Below, one piece after another: positions 24,001 through 35,347 of a DNA stretch of 64,000 nt. The notes beneath the pieces are model-generated. The model worked only from the letters and a program-made list of their open reading frames with translations. It ran no database searches and was not told the origin of the DNA. Both the position numbers and the translations under genes were made by a program. Origin of the DNA: Oncomelania hupensis (taxonomy: Eukaryota > Mollusca > Gastropoda > Littorinimorpha > Pomatiopsidae); NCBI GenBank assembly GCA_036898135.1, contig CM072513.1:75067074-75131073 (forward strand), written 5' to 3'. The first letter of the stretch is position 1, and every line of letters starts with the position of its first letter.

Positions 24001-26042
24001 TGAAGCTTCATTATCTCACACAAGCATTAAAAACCAATGTGTCATCAATCCACAAATCATATTGATTAGACACCCCAATCCACCATGTAAAGGCAATCTC
24101 ATGGGCTATACCAAAATAAACACGAGCAAAAGAATACATTATCTAAAATATTTAAGTACTTAAGTATTTAAGTTGAGTACTACGAAAGCAAAGTGAATAT
24201 AAATTGCCGAAATCATGCTTCTAAAGTATAAAGCAAACAACCTGACAATACTGAAAATGCCAAAAAAAAAGTTGGTCACGTCAAGTTATTTTTCAAGTTA
24301 GAGCATAATTTCTTATTTGAATTTGAAGGGTGGCAAACTTGAGAGAAAAGTAGCACAACAGCAAATAGCTGCACAATGGAAAGAGAATGAAGGTCAGAGT
24401 ATGACAACCACCGTCAGAAGAATGTAGAAGAATGGTTTGAATTGCAAGCAAATTTTTAACATTCTAGTGTTTAAAAATTAGATTTAAGTTTTCAGTGATT
24501 ATAATACTTTTCTAGAATAACAAAATTAGCAAATTTGTCTCCTGCCTGAGACTAAATTAACAATACATTATGCACTAGTATTTAGAATTGCCTAGAACTA
24601 AAACATAGATCGCGGAGCAACATTTTGATCTATAGACTAGAGGTTACACTTAATTGACTCAAGTCCCAGTCAAAATCATCAATTTTGCCAAAATCCTACT
24701 GTTTAGGTCAAAACTGCTGTTTAGAAAAAGATTAAGTTTTCCCCTTACTGTAAGAAATTATTTTGCTAATACCAATCACAACTCATTTTCGGAGAGACTT
24801 AAGTACTTTCGTGATCAAAATTATGTCAGCATTTCATAACGTCAAAAAGATATAATCCATGGCGTTTGTCACACGTCACATTTCTAAATGAAAAGCATTT
24901 GTGTCAAGAACTTTATCAGTTTATGAGTTTGAAATCAGCTTCAAATTACAAAAATACACTCAGTTTAATTTATTTCAAAAACAAAAAAAAGTCTCTATTT
25001 GTATATTTCTAAAAAGATGGTAAAAAGATGATTTAAAAAAATTTGGTTCCCGAGCATCATTCAGATAATTCCATTCAACTACCAAAAAGATGGAATAAAG
25101 TGTTTTTTTTAACAAAAAAAGTGTCCTCTAGTATTATTTACTATTTAAATCATGACTGATGACATTCAAGTAATATAGTCTCATTTTAGAAAAGCATATT
25201 TCAGCATATATAAAGATTAAAGTGGCCTGTAATGGCTGTATATTAGGTATATAGATAATATATCTGCCCTTGAGTTGCCTAGGCAGATCACGACATAACG
25301 CTACGTAAGTGGCAGAAAGTCTGTGCAACCCTACGCGCTGCTCTGTAGCGGTCTCGAAAGTTTTTTTGTGAAGAGTGGTGGGCTTTCGATTTGCGATGTG
25401 TTCAACAGTGAAATAGCAAGGGAGGACTTTTTGTCATTTATTACAGCCTGGTAAGATTTGTGTACTTGTTATTTGACGGAATAATTATTTTTATGTGCAA
25501 TTGATATGAACTAATTAGTAATTTATATCTGATAGTATTGTTGTGACAACTGAACTGTGCGATTGACAGTAACTTTCATTCATCTTCACTTTGATAGCTG
25601 TTGACAGTGTTGTACAGGCAACATGTGCACACCATTTTAAAAGCACTCGCTTATGCCTTATGGTAAAATATTGCCCAGAAGCAAAAACAGGTAGTGCGGG
25701 GCAATCGCAAATATTTGGTGGCGCTTTATTTCTAGACAACCCAGGGCTGGCATGGGCTATTTGCATAATGCTTTAGTTTAGGGTACCGTACAAATAACAT
25801 AACCCTGAAAACAAGATGAAATTGTGAGAATACAGAACTTACATAATTGTGAATGTCTGCTTTCATCCCATTCCACCAATAAGAATGTGAAAGCTTTTTG
25901 AGGGTGGCAGATTCTCCACAGTGGCCACCCATTGGCATAGAGTGGTAATGGTGAATAAGGTCATGAACACGAGTGGTGCTCATGACCACCTCTAGCTCTC
26001 TCTCTCGCCTCTCAGCTCCCCCACAGTAGTACAAAACACCAT
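18015..26042 (-). CDS. Ginger1-type DNA-transposon transposase (integrase + Ulp1 + PHD), 7 exons, two stops
   Basis: Exons 25843-26042, 23573-23684, 22946-23084, 22473-22527, 21274-21534, 20543-20826 and 18015-19614 join with GT/AG sites and consistent phases into 882 codons plus stop, 5' incomplete. Order: HHCC zinc finger (HHYHSMPMGGH... CLTC); gypsy-like integrase core with D in GMDLIG, D in LLSDQGKEF and E in TNGLDERTN, all intact; GPY motif (NPTWTGPYM) split by an intron; three diverged spacer repeats around EKLPVA; Ulp1/C48-like protease with H (GRHWVTVSN), D (MVYDSF) and C (GGNTCGYFAIAYA); C-terminal PHD finger (FCVC, MCDRC, HFPC, FCSNC). TGA at 19194-19196 and TAA at 18261-18263 fall in the last exon, before the protease and before the PHD. 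Known: Ginger1 transposases are gypsy-integrase relatives with C-terminal Ulp1 or OTU proteases. Inference: this copy could yield an integrase-only protein. Confidence 0.85.
19765..20177. mobile_element. hAT-like MITE, 6-bp TSD
   Basis: Termini CAGAGGTGCCAACC and its complement, 413 bp, flanked by TACATT (19759-19764, 20178-20183). Subterminal TTGTCAGTATTT occurs three times at the left. An internal 51-bp-period tandem repeat covers 19920-20007. It lies in intron 6 of the Ginger1 gene. Confidence 0.85.
22320..22383 (-). mobile_element. 64-bp retroposon tail insertion with TSD
   Basis: Only the 3' terminal module of the 0.7-kb family: GATTGATTGATTGATT then TTGCTTTAGGTCCAGCGGAC to CAGGACCG. 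It is flanked by AACATGAAACAT at 22308-22319 and 22384-22395. It is an extremely 5'-truncated insertion in intron 4 of the Ginger1 gene. Confidence 0.9.
22562..22645 (-). mobile_element. tRNA-like SINE head
   Basis: The minus strand reads GGCTTTGGTGGCTCATTTG with a B-box-like GCTTCGATCCC. The D-arm and T-arm order is that of a tRNA. The body is not delimited. It is intronic. Confidence 0.5.
23685..25842 (-). other. Intron 1 of the Ginger1 gene
   Basis: 2.16 kb, AT-rich. No other gene or recognisable element is visible; small frames at 24654 and 25134 have no domain. Confidence 0.6.
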
Positions 26043-26447
26043 CTAGACACAAAAAAATGGCATCAAAAGGTGGGTGACATAAACGAATGTGCAACTATTA
26101 AGCAGTTTCCACTGTATGAACAATCTGAATCTTGACCTGTGCTGTAGTGTTCACCACTGACTAAGTAAACAATTACATAGCATTCAGACATTTCAGTATC
26201 AGTATACACATGATCTAATTATTTTCCTTACGATTTTAACAAGCCATTAATTTGATTAAAATTACTGGCATTAGTCTAGGCCAGACCTATGCTTGGCAAT
26301 AAATACACTGCTTGCTCGTAGTTCACAGTGGTAGGCTATAATTCATGGTGATGGTTCATTGTTCGTTAAGTAACGGCCAACAGTATTTTACTATTTGAAA
26401 TCTATTCCAAATACTGAAATTTTCAGTGAAAAAATGAAGTCGTACCT

Positions 26448-26500
26448 CGCAGAACGTGGGTTTTACGTTGTCCATGCTTTGCACAAATTTCTCCATTTTA
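26448..26500 (-). other. Possible upstream exon of the Ginger1 gene
   Basis: ATG at 26500-26498 opens MEKFVQSMDNVKPTFCE and ends at a GAG/GTACGA donor. Its end phase (0) does not fit the phase needed by the next recognised exon. Either an exon is missing between them or this is not an exon. Confidence 0.2.
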
Positions 26501-26557
26501 TTGAAGTATCTTCTCTCAAATCAAATTCAAACTGAACAGTAGTATCTTAACACGTGT

Positions 26558-26629
26558 GTCTTCTTTCAAATTCAAACCAAAGAGATACAGCTCGTCTTCT
26601 TTCAAATTCAAACCAAAGAGATACAGCTC
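26558..26629. repeat. 36-bp tandem repeat, two copies
   Basis: GTCTTCTTTCAAATTCAAAC... repeated at 26558-26593 and 26594-26629, with a diverged third piece just upstream (about 26508-26545). Confidence 0.85.
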
Positions 26630-26654
26630 TTCTAGACATCTCTGTTCAAACTGA

Positions 26655-26800
26655 AAAGGGGTAAACTCAGATCAGCGGATGTGATGTCACCTGTTTGCGC
26701 ATGCGCAAAGAGCATAGGGGTAAACTCAGATCAGGACAAACTCAGATCGTGACAGGAAGGGCTGTCTTAGTGACAGGAAGGGACAACCGGAAAAGAACGC
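26655..26800 (-). promoter_or_regulatory. Candidate promoter/terminal region of the Ginger1 element
   Basis: On the minus strand GATCTGAGTTT occurs three times, twice continuing as ACCCC. A perfect palindrome TTGCGCATGCGCAA (26695-26708) resembles an NRF-1 site. TGACAGGAAGGG occurs twice, the second copy just before ACAACCGG at about 26790. Ginger1 elements use CCGG-type targets, so 26793-26796 could mark the element edge. No matching opposite terminus was found. Confidence 0.3.
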
Positions 26801-27035
26801 TTTTCACAGACCAGCAGTAAAGTTTACCATTGGATTATAATGTATAAATAAATACAATAGTTAAAAGAAACACTTTAACAATATTTTACATATTGTATGA
26901 TAAAAATTAAGAATTATAAGCACAATTAAATAATGATATCTTGCTGAAATGATTTCTTATAAATATTTTTGTACATACGTACGCCGCAGCAAATGTGAAG
27001 CAGACGAAACAGCCCAAAGACAGTTTATCCAATGA

Positions 27036-27125
27036 GAAGCGAGAGTAGGCCTACTGAAGGGCGGACTATTCTTGCGATATCAACACATGATCGTTGGCGA
27101 CTTTCAAATCTGTTAGTAGTCTGCC
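27036..27125. repeat. Diverged copy of the foldback core
   Basis: GAAGGGCGGACTATTCTTGC, GATATCAACACATGATCGTTGG and an inverted TAGTAGTCTGCCC match the loop and inner arms of the element at 3374-3626. The outer arms are absent. Confidence 0.55.
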
Positions 27126-27162
27126 CTAATAGACTAATCTGCCCTAGGCCTAATCCTATCCT

Positions 27163-27470
27163 ATCCCATAACTCGGAGGTCGTAGGGGCACCACAGATGA
27201 TCGTTTAACCAGCGTATTCCATCTTTCCCTGTCCTCAGCAAGCCTGATGATATAGATGTTGTTGGTGCTGTAGGTATTTATCGCAGATTATTCTCAGGTT
27301 AAAAATCTGTTCAGTGGTACTTCGCCCTGCCCTGAATCCTCCTTATTCTTCAGCTATGATTTGTTCAGCTTGGGGTTTCAACCTGTTGAGTATTATTTTC
27401 AGGAGGACCTTGCTGGGATGGCTGATGAGGCTGATGGTGCGTTAATTTTCACATTCCTGAAGGTTACTCT
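27163..27470 (-). pseudogene. LINE (endonuclease-RT family), deleted copy
   Basis: The minus strand encodes the same RT segment as 14864-15070 (SKVLLKIILNRLKPQAEQII), here with a stop in place of Q in the AEEQ motif. It then jumps directly to the family's 3' end (CGACCTCCGAGTTATGGG). Confidence 0.75.
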
Positions 27471-27678
27471 TTTTCTTCTCTGTCAGATTTTGTTACAGAT
27501 AATGGTGAGGGCATTATCTTTAATATAGTCAAGAAAAGAATAAGTAGATTTTTTGAATGTATATTAGTGAACTGTCATGTGACCAGCTCAACCAATCCAA
27601 ATTTAGCTCTCATTAAAAAAAAATACAAATATTTTTTCATCGGAAACAGACTAACAATATTATAAAGTCATCAGACCC

Positions 27679-28230
27679 TATCATATTCCTTAACTCGGAG
27701 GTCGTAGGGGCACCACAGATAATCGTTTAACCAGCATCTTTCCCTGTCCTCAGCAACCCTGAATGTTTCGCTCAGTGTCAAACCAGTCCATTCTCGAATG
27801 TTGTCCTCTCACCTCTTTTTCGGTATCCCTCTTTTTCTACCTCCTTGCACTGTGCCTTGCAGGATGGTCTTTGCAAGACTGATGATCTGTGACGTGGCCA
27901 TACCATCGGAGTTTCCGCTTCTTCACCACTGTGAGCAGGTCATCGTGTTGTCCAATGGCTTGTGCGATTGTCTTTCGGACTTCGTCGTTGGTGATGTTTT
28001 GGGTATAGGAAATGCCCAGAAGTCTTCTGTAGCACTCATCTCCATGCTTTGTATTCTTCGTTGTAGATCTGCTGTAAGGGTCCATGTTTTGCAAGCATAT
28101 AGAAAGATGGAGATGACAATGGAGCGCAGCAGTCTTACCTTGGAATGTAGACCGATGGTCCTGTCTTTCCAAATTGGCTTCAACCTCGCCAGGGCAGCAG
28201 TTGTTTGTGCGATCCTGGAGAAAACTAAAA
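27679..28230 (-). pseudogene. LINE (endonuclease-RT family), C-terminal part
   Basis: Encodes LRSIVISIFLYACKTWTLTA, ITNDEVRKTIAQAIGQHDDL and KKRKLRWYGHVT with frame breaks. It is flanked by near-identical CATCAGACCC (27669-27678) and CATCGGACCC (28231-28240), a likely target duplication. Confidence 0.8.
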
Positions 28231-28264
28231 CATCGGACCCACATAACTATAAAACCGGTCCGTG

Positions 28265-28430
28265 ACAGACTGGTTTAGCAAAGAAGAAAATAGTATAGTA
28301 GATTGATAGAACAGAGTAGGAATGAGAAAGAACAAAAGAGAAAGATGGCGACACTTGGAATTTAAAGCACTAAATTACCAGAAAGTGGGGATACTATTTA
28401 TACAGAAACCACTTGTACCCCCACAGGGAG
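28265..28430 (-). mobile_element. 0.7-kb retroposon, 5' fragment
   Basis: TTTAGCAAAGAAGAAAATAG through GTGGGGATACTATTTATAC, the 5' third of the family. Bases 28431-28532 are G-rich filler. Confidence 0.8.
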
Positions 28431-28532
28431 GAGGGGAGAGAGGTTAGGAGGGGGGGTGACCCGTGGGTTAGGGAGAGTGGATAACATCTTAAGACATAAC
28501 ACTGGTGACACTTGAGCGAGGGAGGGAATTTG

Positions 28533-28630
28533 TTACTTATTCATTGCTTACAGGGTCCAGCGGACTGCAAAGAGCCGAATCAGGACCACAAAGTCAAGAC
28601 CACAACTTGGCTGAAAGAGGACTCACCCCT
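28533..28630 (-). mobile_element. 0.7-kb retroposon subfamily B, 3' piece
   Basis: Tail variant TTATTCATTGCTTACAGGG, then TCCAGCGGACTGCAAAGAGC and ACCACAACTTGGCTGAAAG. It sits in the tail of the next copy. Confidence 0.75.
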
Positions 28631-29290
<660 letters not shown>

Positions 29291-29299
29291 TGGGGGGTA

Positions 29300-29818
29300 G
29301 GTGGGTCTGATAGAGGACTCAACCCTGATCTGTATAAAAGTTCTGCTGAAACAACCCTAGTGGTAACACTGAAGGCACTCCATCAGGCGGCCACTTTACA
29401 ATAAAGGCATCCCATGCACGCAGGGGACGCTGAGGCTATACTTTAATTTATCGAACTCCCATTTACAAAAACAAAATAAAATATAAACATCATTACAAAA
29501 CATAAACATAACACATACATAGAAAATGCCTACATTGCTAAATAATATCTTAGGAAGCTGCAGTGACCATTTGGCAGAAAGCGTCCAATATTCCCAAACT
29601 GATCCAACAGACCTCATATAGAAATGAGGAATTTTGGAAGAGTTTTTAAGAAAAAAGTAGGTGACTGGTCTAGCGAAGAAGATAGTATATTGATAAAACA
29701 GAGTAGGAATGAGAAAGAACAAAGGAGAAACACAGCGTGTAGGAATTTAAAGCATTAAATTTCCAGAAAGGGGAGATACCATTTATACAGAAACCCCCTG
29801 TACCTCCACTGGGGGTGG
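29300..29818 (-). mobile_element. 0.7-kb retroposon copy
   Basis: Body and 5' GC-box segment of the family (GATCTGTATAAAAGTTCTGC to CCCCACTGGGGG-like end). The terminal 3' module is missing. Confidence 0.8.
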
Positions 29819-30023
29819 TATTACATTACATTACATAATTGTTGCTTTAGGTCCAGCGGACTCTTCCGAGCCAAATCAGGACCAGACAACCCCCAATCCG
29901 CATAAAAGATCTGCTGAAACAACCCTAGCAGGAAAACTGAATGCCCTCCACCAGCCAGTCACTTTACAATAAAGACAACCCACGCAGGGGATGGCTGAGG
30001 CTTCACCCCAACTTATCGAATCC
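29819..30023 (-). mobile_element. 0.7-kb retroposon, 3' part
   Basis: ATTACATTACATTACATAAT tail, then the TTGCTTTAGGTCCAGCGGAC module and about 140 bp of body. Truncated at CGAATCCCCATTTG. Confidence 0.85.
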
Positions 30024-30615
30024 CCATTTGATCGATTGATTACATAATTGTTGCTTTAGGTCCAGCGGACTCTTCCGAGCCAAATCAGGACCGGACAACC
30101 CCCGATCCGCATAAAAGATCTGCTGAAACAACCCTAGTGGGAAAACTGAATGCCCTCCACCAGCCAGTCACTTTACAATAAAGACATCCCACGCAGGGGA
30201 CGGCTGAGGCTTTACCCCAACTAATCGAACCCCCGGTTACAAAAACAAAATAGAATACAAACATCATTATAAATTATCAACAAAACACATACATATAAAA
30301 TGCCTACATTGCTAAATAATAACATCATAGGAAGCCCTAGTGACCACCTGGCAAGAAGCGTCCAATATTCCCAAGCTGATCCAACAGACCTCGTACACAA
30401 ACAAGGAGTCTTGTCCCGGAAGAGTTTTCAAGAAAAAAGGTAGGAGACTGGTCTAGCGAAGAAGAAGATAGTATAGCAGATTGATAGAAAAGAGCAGGAA
30501 TGAGAAAGAGCAAATGAGAAAGACAGCGACAGTGGGAATTTAAAGCACTAAATTTCCAGAAAGTGGGGATACTATTTATACTGAAACCCCCGGCACCCCA
30601 ACGGGGGTGGGGGTG
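30024..30615 (-). mobile_element. 0.7-kb retroposon, near-complete core
   Basis: Runs from the ATTGATTACATAATTG tail to CCGGCACCCCAACGGGGG. It lacks the extra 140 bp of 5' sequence present at 16032-16732 and 32935-33639. Confidence 0.9.
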
Positions 30616-32934
30616 GGATTGCAGGGAGGGAGGAGGGGAGAGGCAGAAAAAAACAACTGTAACTAGGTATTCTCAATGAAGAATACCCATCGAAATGTAA
30701 CAGTGTGTTTTACTTTTTATTTATCTTCATTGGGAACAGGGAGTTAAATATGCAGTGTTCGGTAACAAGCTTTTTCCCTACAGCAAATCACTAAGCAATA
30801 AAGCAAGACACAGCAGGTAGTTGCCACAGGGGTAAAAGTGTTTATATACTTGTGAAAAGCTGTCCAAATATTTTAAATAACGATGCAAACTGTATAGAAC
30901 AGTGAGGGAACACCAATATAATTTGAAATGTAATATTTTGTTGTGAACAATAGCAAAAAACGACAATAACAGTACTAAACACTTTTAAAAAAAACACCAA
31001 AACTACATCAATGCTAAATAAACTTATAAATTGCCACAACGACATCAGTGAATTACAAAGGTCTCAACACTAGCGTCAAATAACAAGAAAATAAGTTTAA
31101 ATTTCAATCATAGTTAGAAATTGTTTTTTTTAAATATATTTTTTATTATACTTGAATACAAATAAGCCGAATACAGTGTAACGTAAATGTGTGTTCGCTA
31201 AATACTACAACACTAAAGTGCATTAAAAATACCCACATCGTTAACAATACTCCTTGTAGCATCGATGGCAGATGTCTGTTCATAAGGTGTGATTTTACAA
31301 AAATTCATAAATAAAGCAAAAAATATACAAAAAAATGAAATGCTAGATAACATCTACAAAACAATTATATGCAGGATAACACAATCATATTTTTGTTTTA
31401 ATTTAAGTCCCAGCATCAACAACCCCCACTCCTCAAATTGGAACATTACAAAACATTGATTGATGCTGAACTAGCGACACTACAAAAAGACAACACCAGT
31501 TAAATACGCTTGTCAATGACAAACAGTCTGAAATTTAGAGACTACAGCAAGAATAATACATTAGTTTTATATTTACATGCACAATAATTTTATATTAAAA
31601 CGCACGGATGTAAAATACTTCATTGACTACAGAGACATTCTATTGATCACGCACATGAAAGGGACTAAATGGACAAAGAACTAAATGGAGTTGTCTGCAA
31701 ACAGTGTCATGACAAAAGGTTAGCTACTTGTACCAAAACAAAAAGTCTGCACTCAATGCAAATCGTGTGTACCTAACCATCAAGATGCAGTTTTATTTCT
31801 TCAATCGCAAATATGTAACAAAGAATACAGGAGGTCAACCAAATTAACCCCTGCAGAAATCAGTTCATTACAATGTAATCATCGGCCAGAAAAAGTATGA
31901 AAAATTATATTTATTGATATCAACACTTATTTATACAGCGATAAATAAACAATGGCTTAATCAATAATAATGTTCCAAAGTATCCCCACTATGTCCACAC
32001 ACATAAGAACACACCATATATTGTTTATGTAAACCTTCATATAAAACAATTTCCAGAAACTTATTCTGTGCTCAACTTTTGGCAGGACGTCATGTAAAAA
32101 TGCTAAAGTTTCAAAATAACCCTATCTTGAAGTCAGAAACTAAAACATCTGTACAAATTTAAACAGCTTCAATATCTTAATCAATTATTTGTGATGAAAA
32201 AAATTATCTTGCTTTATTGTATTTTATCATTCGGGGCAAGTAATTTATTTGCTTCTACAACTCGGATATAGTTAGTGTGACCTATTTTAATAATATATTT
32301 ACAATACTTTATGGTGAGTAGCAATTGTCACACCGAGATGGAATAATACTCACGAGTACACTTTGTGTGCAAGTGCAATGTTATTCAATCGAGATGTGAC
32401 AATTCCCATATTCCACTCCTAAAATGGGGGGGGGGGGGGGGGAATAATAAAATTTAATAAAATTAATAATAAATTAAAATGTATGAATTTATTTTGAACA
32501 ACACAAGAATAATAGAAATGGCACTAGAAAAAAACAAAGACTCATGTCCATGGCCACTTTACACATCTTTCCAATATTTTCATGCGCGTGTGCAACAACA
32601 AATAGAAAATGTGTTAGTATTAATTCTGCACGCACACACAAAGAAAACTATTGCACCACTGCAGTAAACACGAAGTGATCAATCTTGCTGTAAAACCATT
32701 CAATCTTCTTTGATATTGTTAGTGTTACAACAGGGAAAAACCAATTCAGTGGTAAACTTATTTTTTGATCACAAAGAAAAACTAGAAGGGCAAAATCCAT
32801 ATGACTCACGTCATTCTTATGGAGCTCAATATTTAACATAAAAATGGGTGACCAGGAAAAAGCAAAATGAAATGGTGGAATTAAAATGTGAAATAATATC
32901 GACTTTGATCTTTCTATGCTCTTGACCTTGAAAT
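30616..32934. other. AT-rich intergenic stretch, no gene
   Basis: About 2.3 kb without a recognisable coding domain or repeat, apart from a G-run at about 32426-32443. Small frames are uninformative. Confidence 0.6.
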
Positions 32935-33639
32935 TGATTGATTGATTGATTTATTGTTGCTTTAGGTCCAGCGGACTCTTCCGAGCCAAATCAGGACCGG
33001 ACAACCCCCGATCCGCATAAAAGATCTGCTGAAACAACCCCAGTGGGAAAATTGAATGCCCTCCACCGGCCAGTCACTTAACAATAAAGACATCCCACGC
33101 GGGGGACGGCTGAGGGTTGACCTCAACTACGCGAACCCCCCGGTTACAAAAACAAAATAGAATACAAACAGCATTATAAATCATCAACAAAACACATACA
33201 TATAAAATGCCTATAGTGCTAAATAGTACAATCATAGGAAGCCCTAGTGACCACCTGGCAGAAAGCGTCCAACACTCCCAAGCTGATCCATCAGACCTCA
33301 TACACAAACAAGGAGTCTTGTCTAGGAAGAGTTTTCAAGAAAAAAGGTAGGTCATTGATCTAGCGAAGAAGAAGATAGTATAGCAGAGTGAAGGACAGAG
33401 CAGGAATAGGAAAGAGTAAATGAGGAAGACAGCGACAGTGGGAATTTAAAGCACTAAATTTCCATAAAGTGGGGATACTATTTATACTGAAAACCCCCGG
33501 CACTCCAACGGGGGTACTGTTGCCGCAGTGAATCTGTCTTGCCTATAAAGGAAAGACAGGTTTTCAACTGTGGCTTTCACTGTTCCCTTTATAGGTTTGA
33601 ACAATCTACAGTGGCAAGATTGCTCATGACCCCAAGGGG
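32935..33639 (-). mobile_element. 0.7-kb retroposon, full length with exact TSD
   Basis: 705 bp flanked by identical TGACCTTGAAAT (32923-32934, 33640-33651). The 3' end is (TCAA)n preceded by the LINE-like module; the 5' end is CCCCTTGGGGTCATGAGC on the minus strand. It matches 16032-16732 along its full length, which fixes both ends of the family. Confidence 0.95.
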
Positions 33640-33884
33640 TGACCTTGAAATGACATTGACCTCTGGCTCCAAATGCACTCATATCATGTGCTATCAAATA
33701 AACTAAAGCAAAAGTCGTATTATATTCAGTCTACTGGACCCTATAAACAATGAATAACTAAATAACTACAACAAGGTACTTTATAATGACGATGTAATCT
33801 ATTCTTTCACCATTTGACCATAATATGAAACAATTTTACTAAGATCGACACGCAACAAGTGAATTCAACTGCTTTAGCTCGCCA

Positions 33885-34087
33885 AAGCGTGTGTAAACAT
33901 CAAGCGGATGGGAGGAGTTTAGGTTGACCTCTAAACTCGTGATGTCAGTCTCGCTTCTGATTGGTCCTCTTATGTATTTTTGCAGAAGAAATCAAACATG
34001 CACTATCCTTGTAAAATTTTACATTAGCCAGTACGCAAGGAAATACATAAGGAATTCATAAGCGTAACGCAAGTGTGGCCGGGACTT
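33885..34087 (+). repeat. Dispersed repeat, copy 1
   Basis: GAGTTTAGGTTGACCTCTAA, TGTATTTTTGCA.AAGAAATC, ACATTAGCCAGTAC and GGAATTCATAAGCGTAAC recur in the same orientation at 48340-48545. Class unknown. Confidence 0.75.
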
Positions 34088-34267
34088 AATCCTGTAAACG
34101 TGCACAGAGCAATTTACTATGGATGGAAACATGCACGTTATAAATAGACATCAACATCATCATCTTCTTTCAAGCTCAATCCTGTAAACGTGCACAGAGC
34201 AATTTACTATGGATGGAAACATGCACGTTATAAATAGACATCAACATCATCATCTTCTTTCAAGCTC
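34088..34267. repeat. 90-bp perfect tandem duplication
   Basis: AATCCTGTAAACGTGCACAG... occupies 34088-34177 and again 34178-34267 with no visible difference. Confidence 0.95.
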
Positions 34268-34431
34268 CCTCAAAAGATATTTCTTGGTCTGGACTTGGCA
34301 ATGAGTAGAACGCTTTGCCTGTGGTGCAAAATCAAAAGTTTTTTCCTTTGTGGCCCACCACAAGATGTGGCCACTTTTCAGGGTAGTCCTTTTGAATTAT
34401 TCGCTAGTTTTTCTATAGTACATTTGGAGGT

Positions 34432-34571
34432 ATTAGTTAGTTAGTTATTCATTGCTTACAGGGTCCAGTGGACTGCAAAGAGCCGAATCAGGACCACAAA
34501 TCAAGACCACAACTTGGCTGAAAGAGAACTCACCCCTTGATCCATATAAAAGATCTGCTGAAAAAAACCCA
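34432..34571 (-). mobile_element. 0.7-kb retroposon subfamily B, 3' piece
   Basis: (TTAG)n tail, GCTTACAGGGTCCAGTGGAC module and ACCACAACTTGGCTGAAAGA. 5' truncated after GATCTGCTGAA. Confidence 0.8.
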
Positions 34572-34829
34572 TCTTCGCTTCTAGTAGGTCTCCTCTGGAA
34601 GTTTCCAGAAGCCGCTCTGCACTTTCGCATCCATTCTGAATGAGAACACGCCTGTGCACTAACTCGGAATACTTCCACAGAGGTGGGGAACCACTCCTCA
34701 AGAAACCAGGAGGGAAATGTGCTGCCTGTGCTCTGACTGACACGCAAAATCAGCAACTTTCGTTTTTATTTTTGGAAGAAAATTTGCTTATCGGAACAGG
34801 CAAATAAAATCTGTATTTCCGGAACGTTC

Positions 34830-35210
34830 TGTATATTTTTTGGATATTCCATAATAAATACCGGGTCAAGGTCACTTCAAAGTACCTATACAAACCAACT
34901 TTGAACAGCTCCAATGACCTTGACCTTGGAGTTAGGGTGACCAAATATGCAAAGTATGTGTGTCTCATTGATTATTTATCATGCATAAAAAAATCATACG
35001 TTCAATATTAATAACCTTGAGGGAAAAAAATGAAATTTTGTGACAAATTTTCATTTCTTGACTAGCATTTGATGACCCTAGTTTGGTTGTGATAGTTGAA
35101 ATATCCTCTGAGCACTTCGCCCCTTTAAAGTTTTTGCACAGACGGATGATGGATAAACAGACGGACGATGGACAAACAGACGGACGGAGGGACTTTCTTT
35201 CCAGAGATCA
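34830..35210. repeat. GACCTTGACCTT / GACGGACGG repeat region
   Basis: CAATGACCTTGACCTTGG and a terminal series of CAGACGGACGATGG units look like a dispersed repeat. No coding potential is seen. Confidence 0.4.
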
Positions 35211-35347
35211 TTTTTGGACTATTTAGAACAAATTTGCAAAAATCTAAATTTTATTTTTTTTTAAATTTTTTTTTCCCCGTTTGGAGGGAAGTGGGGTGGC
35301 GGGTGGGGGAGGGGTGATTACACAGACTCACACTGCTATGCATGTCA

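Noticed and set aside
26448..26500. First exon of the Ginger1 gene
   Set aside because: Reported only as a low-confidence feature, because its splice phase does not fit the next exon.
1022..26800. One giant element bounded by the inverted GATCTGAGTTT blocks
   Set aside because: The interval contains many unrelated insertions and the match is only short motifs; separate copies are more likely.
30085..30267. 60-codon frame conserved at 42171-42353 and related frames at 33074 and 63590
   Set aside because: Conserved because the 0.7-kb retroposon is repeated; frames differ between copies by indels and no protein features are seen.
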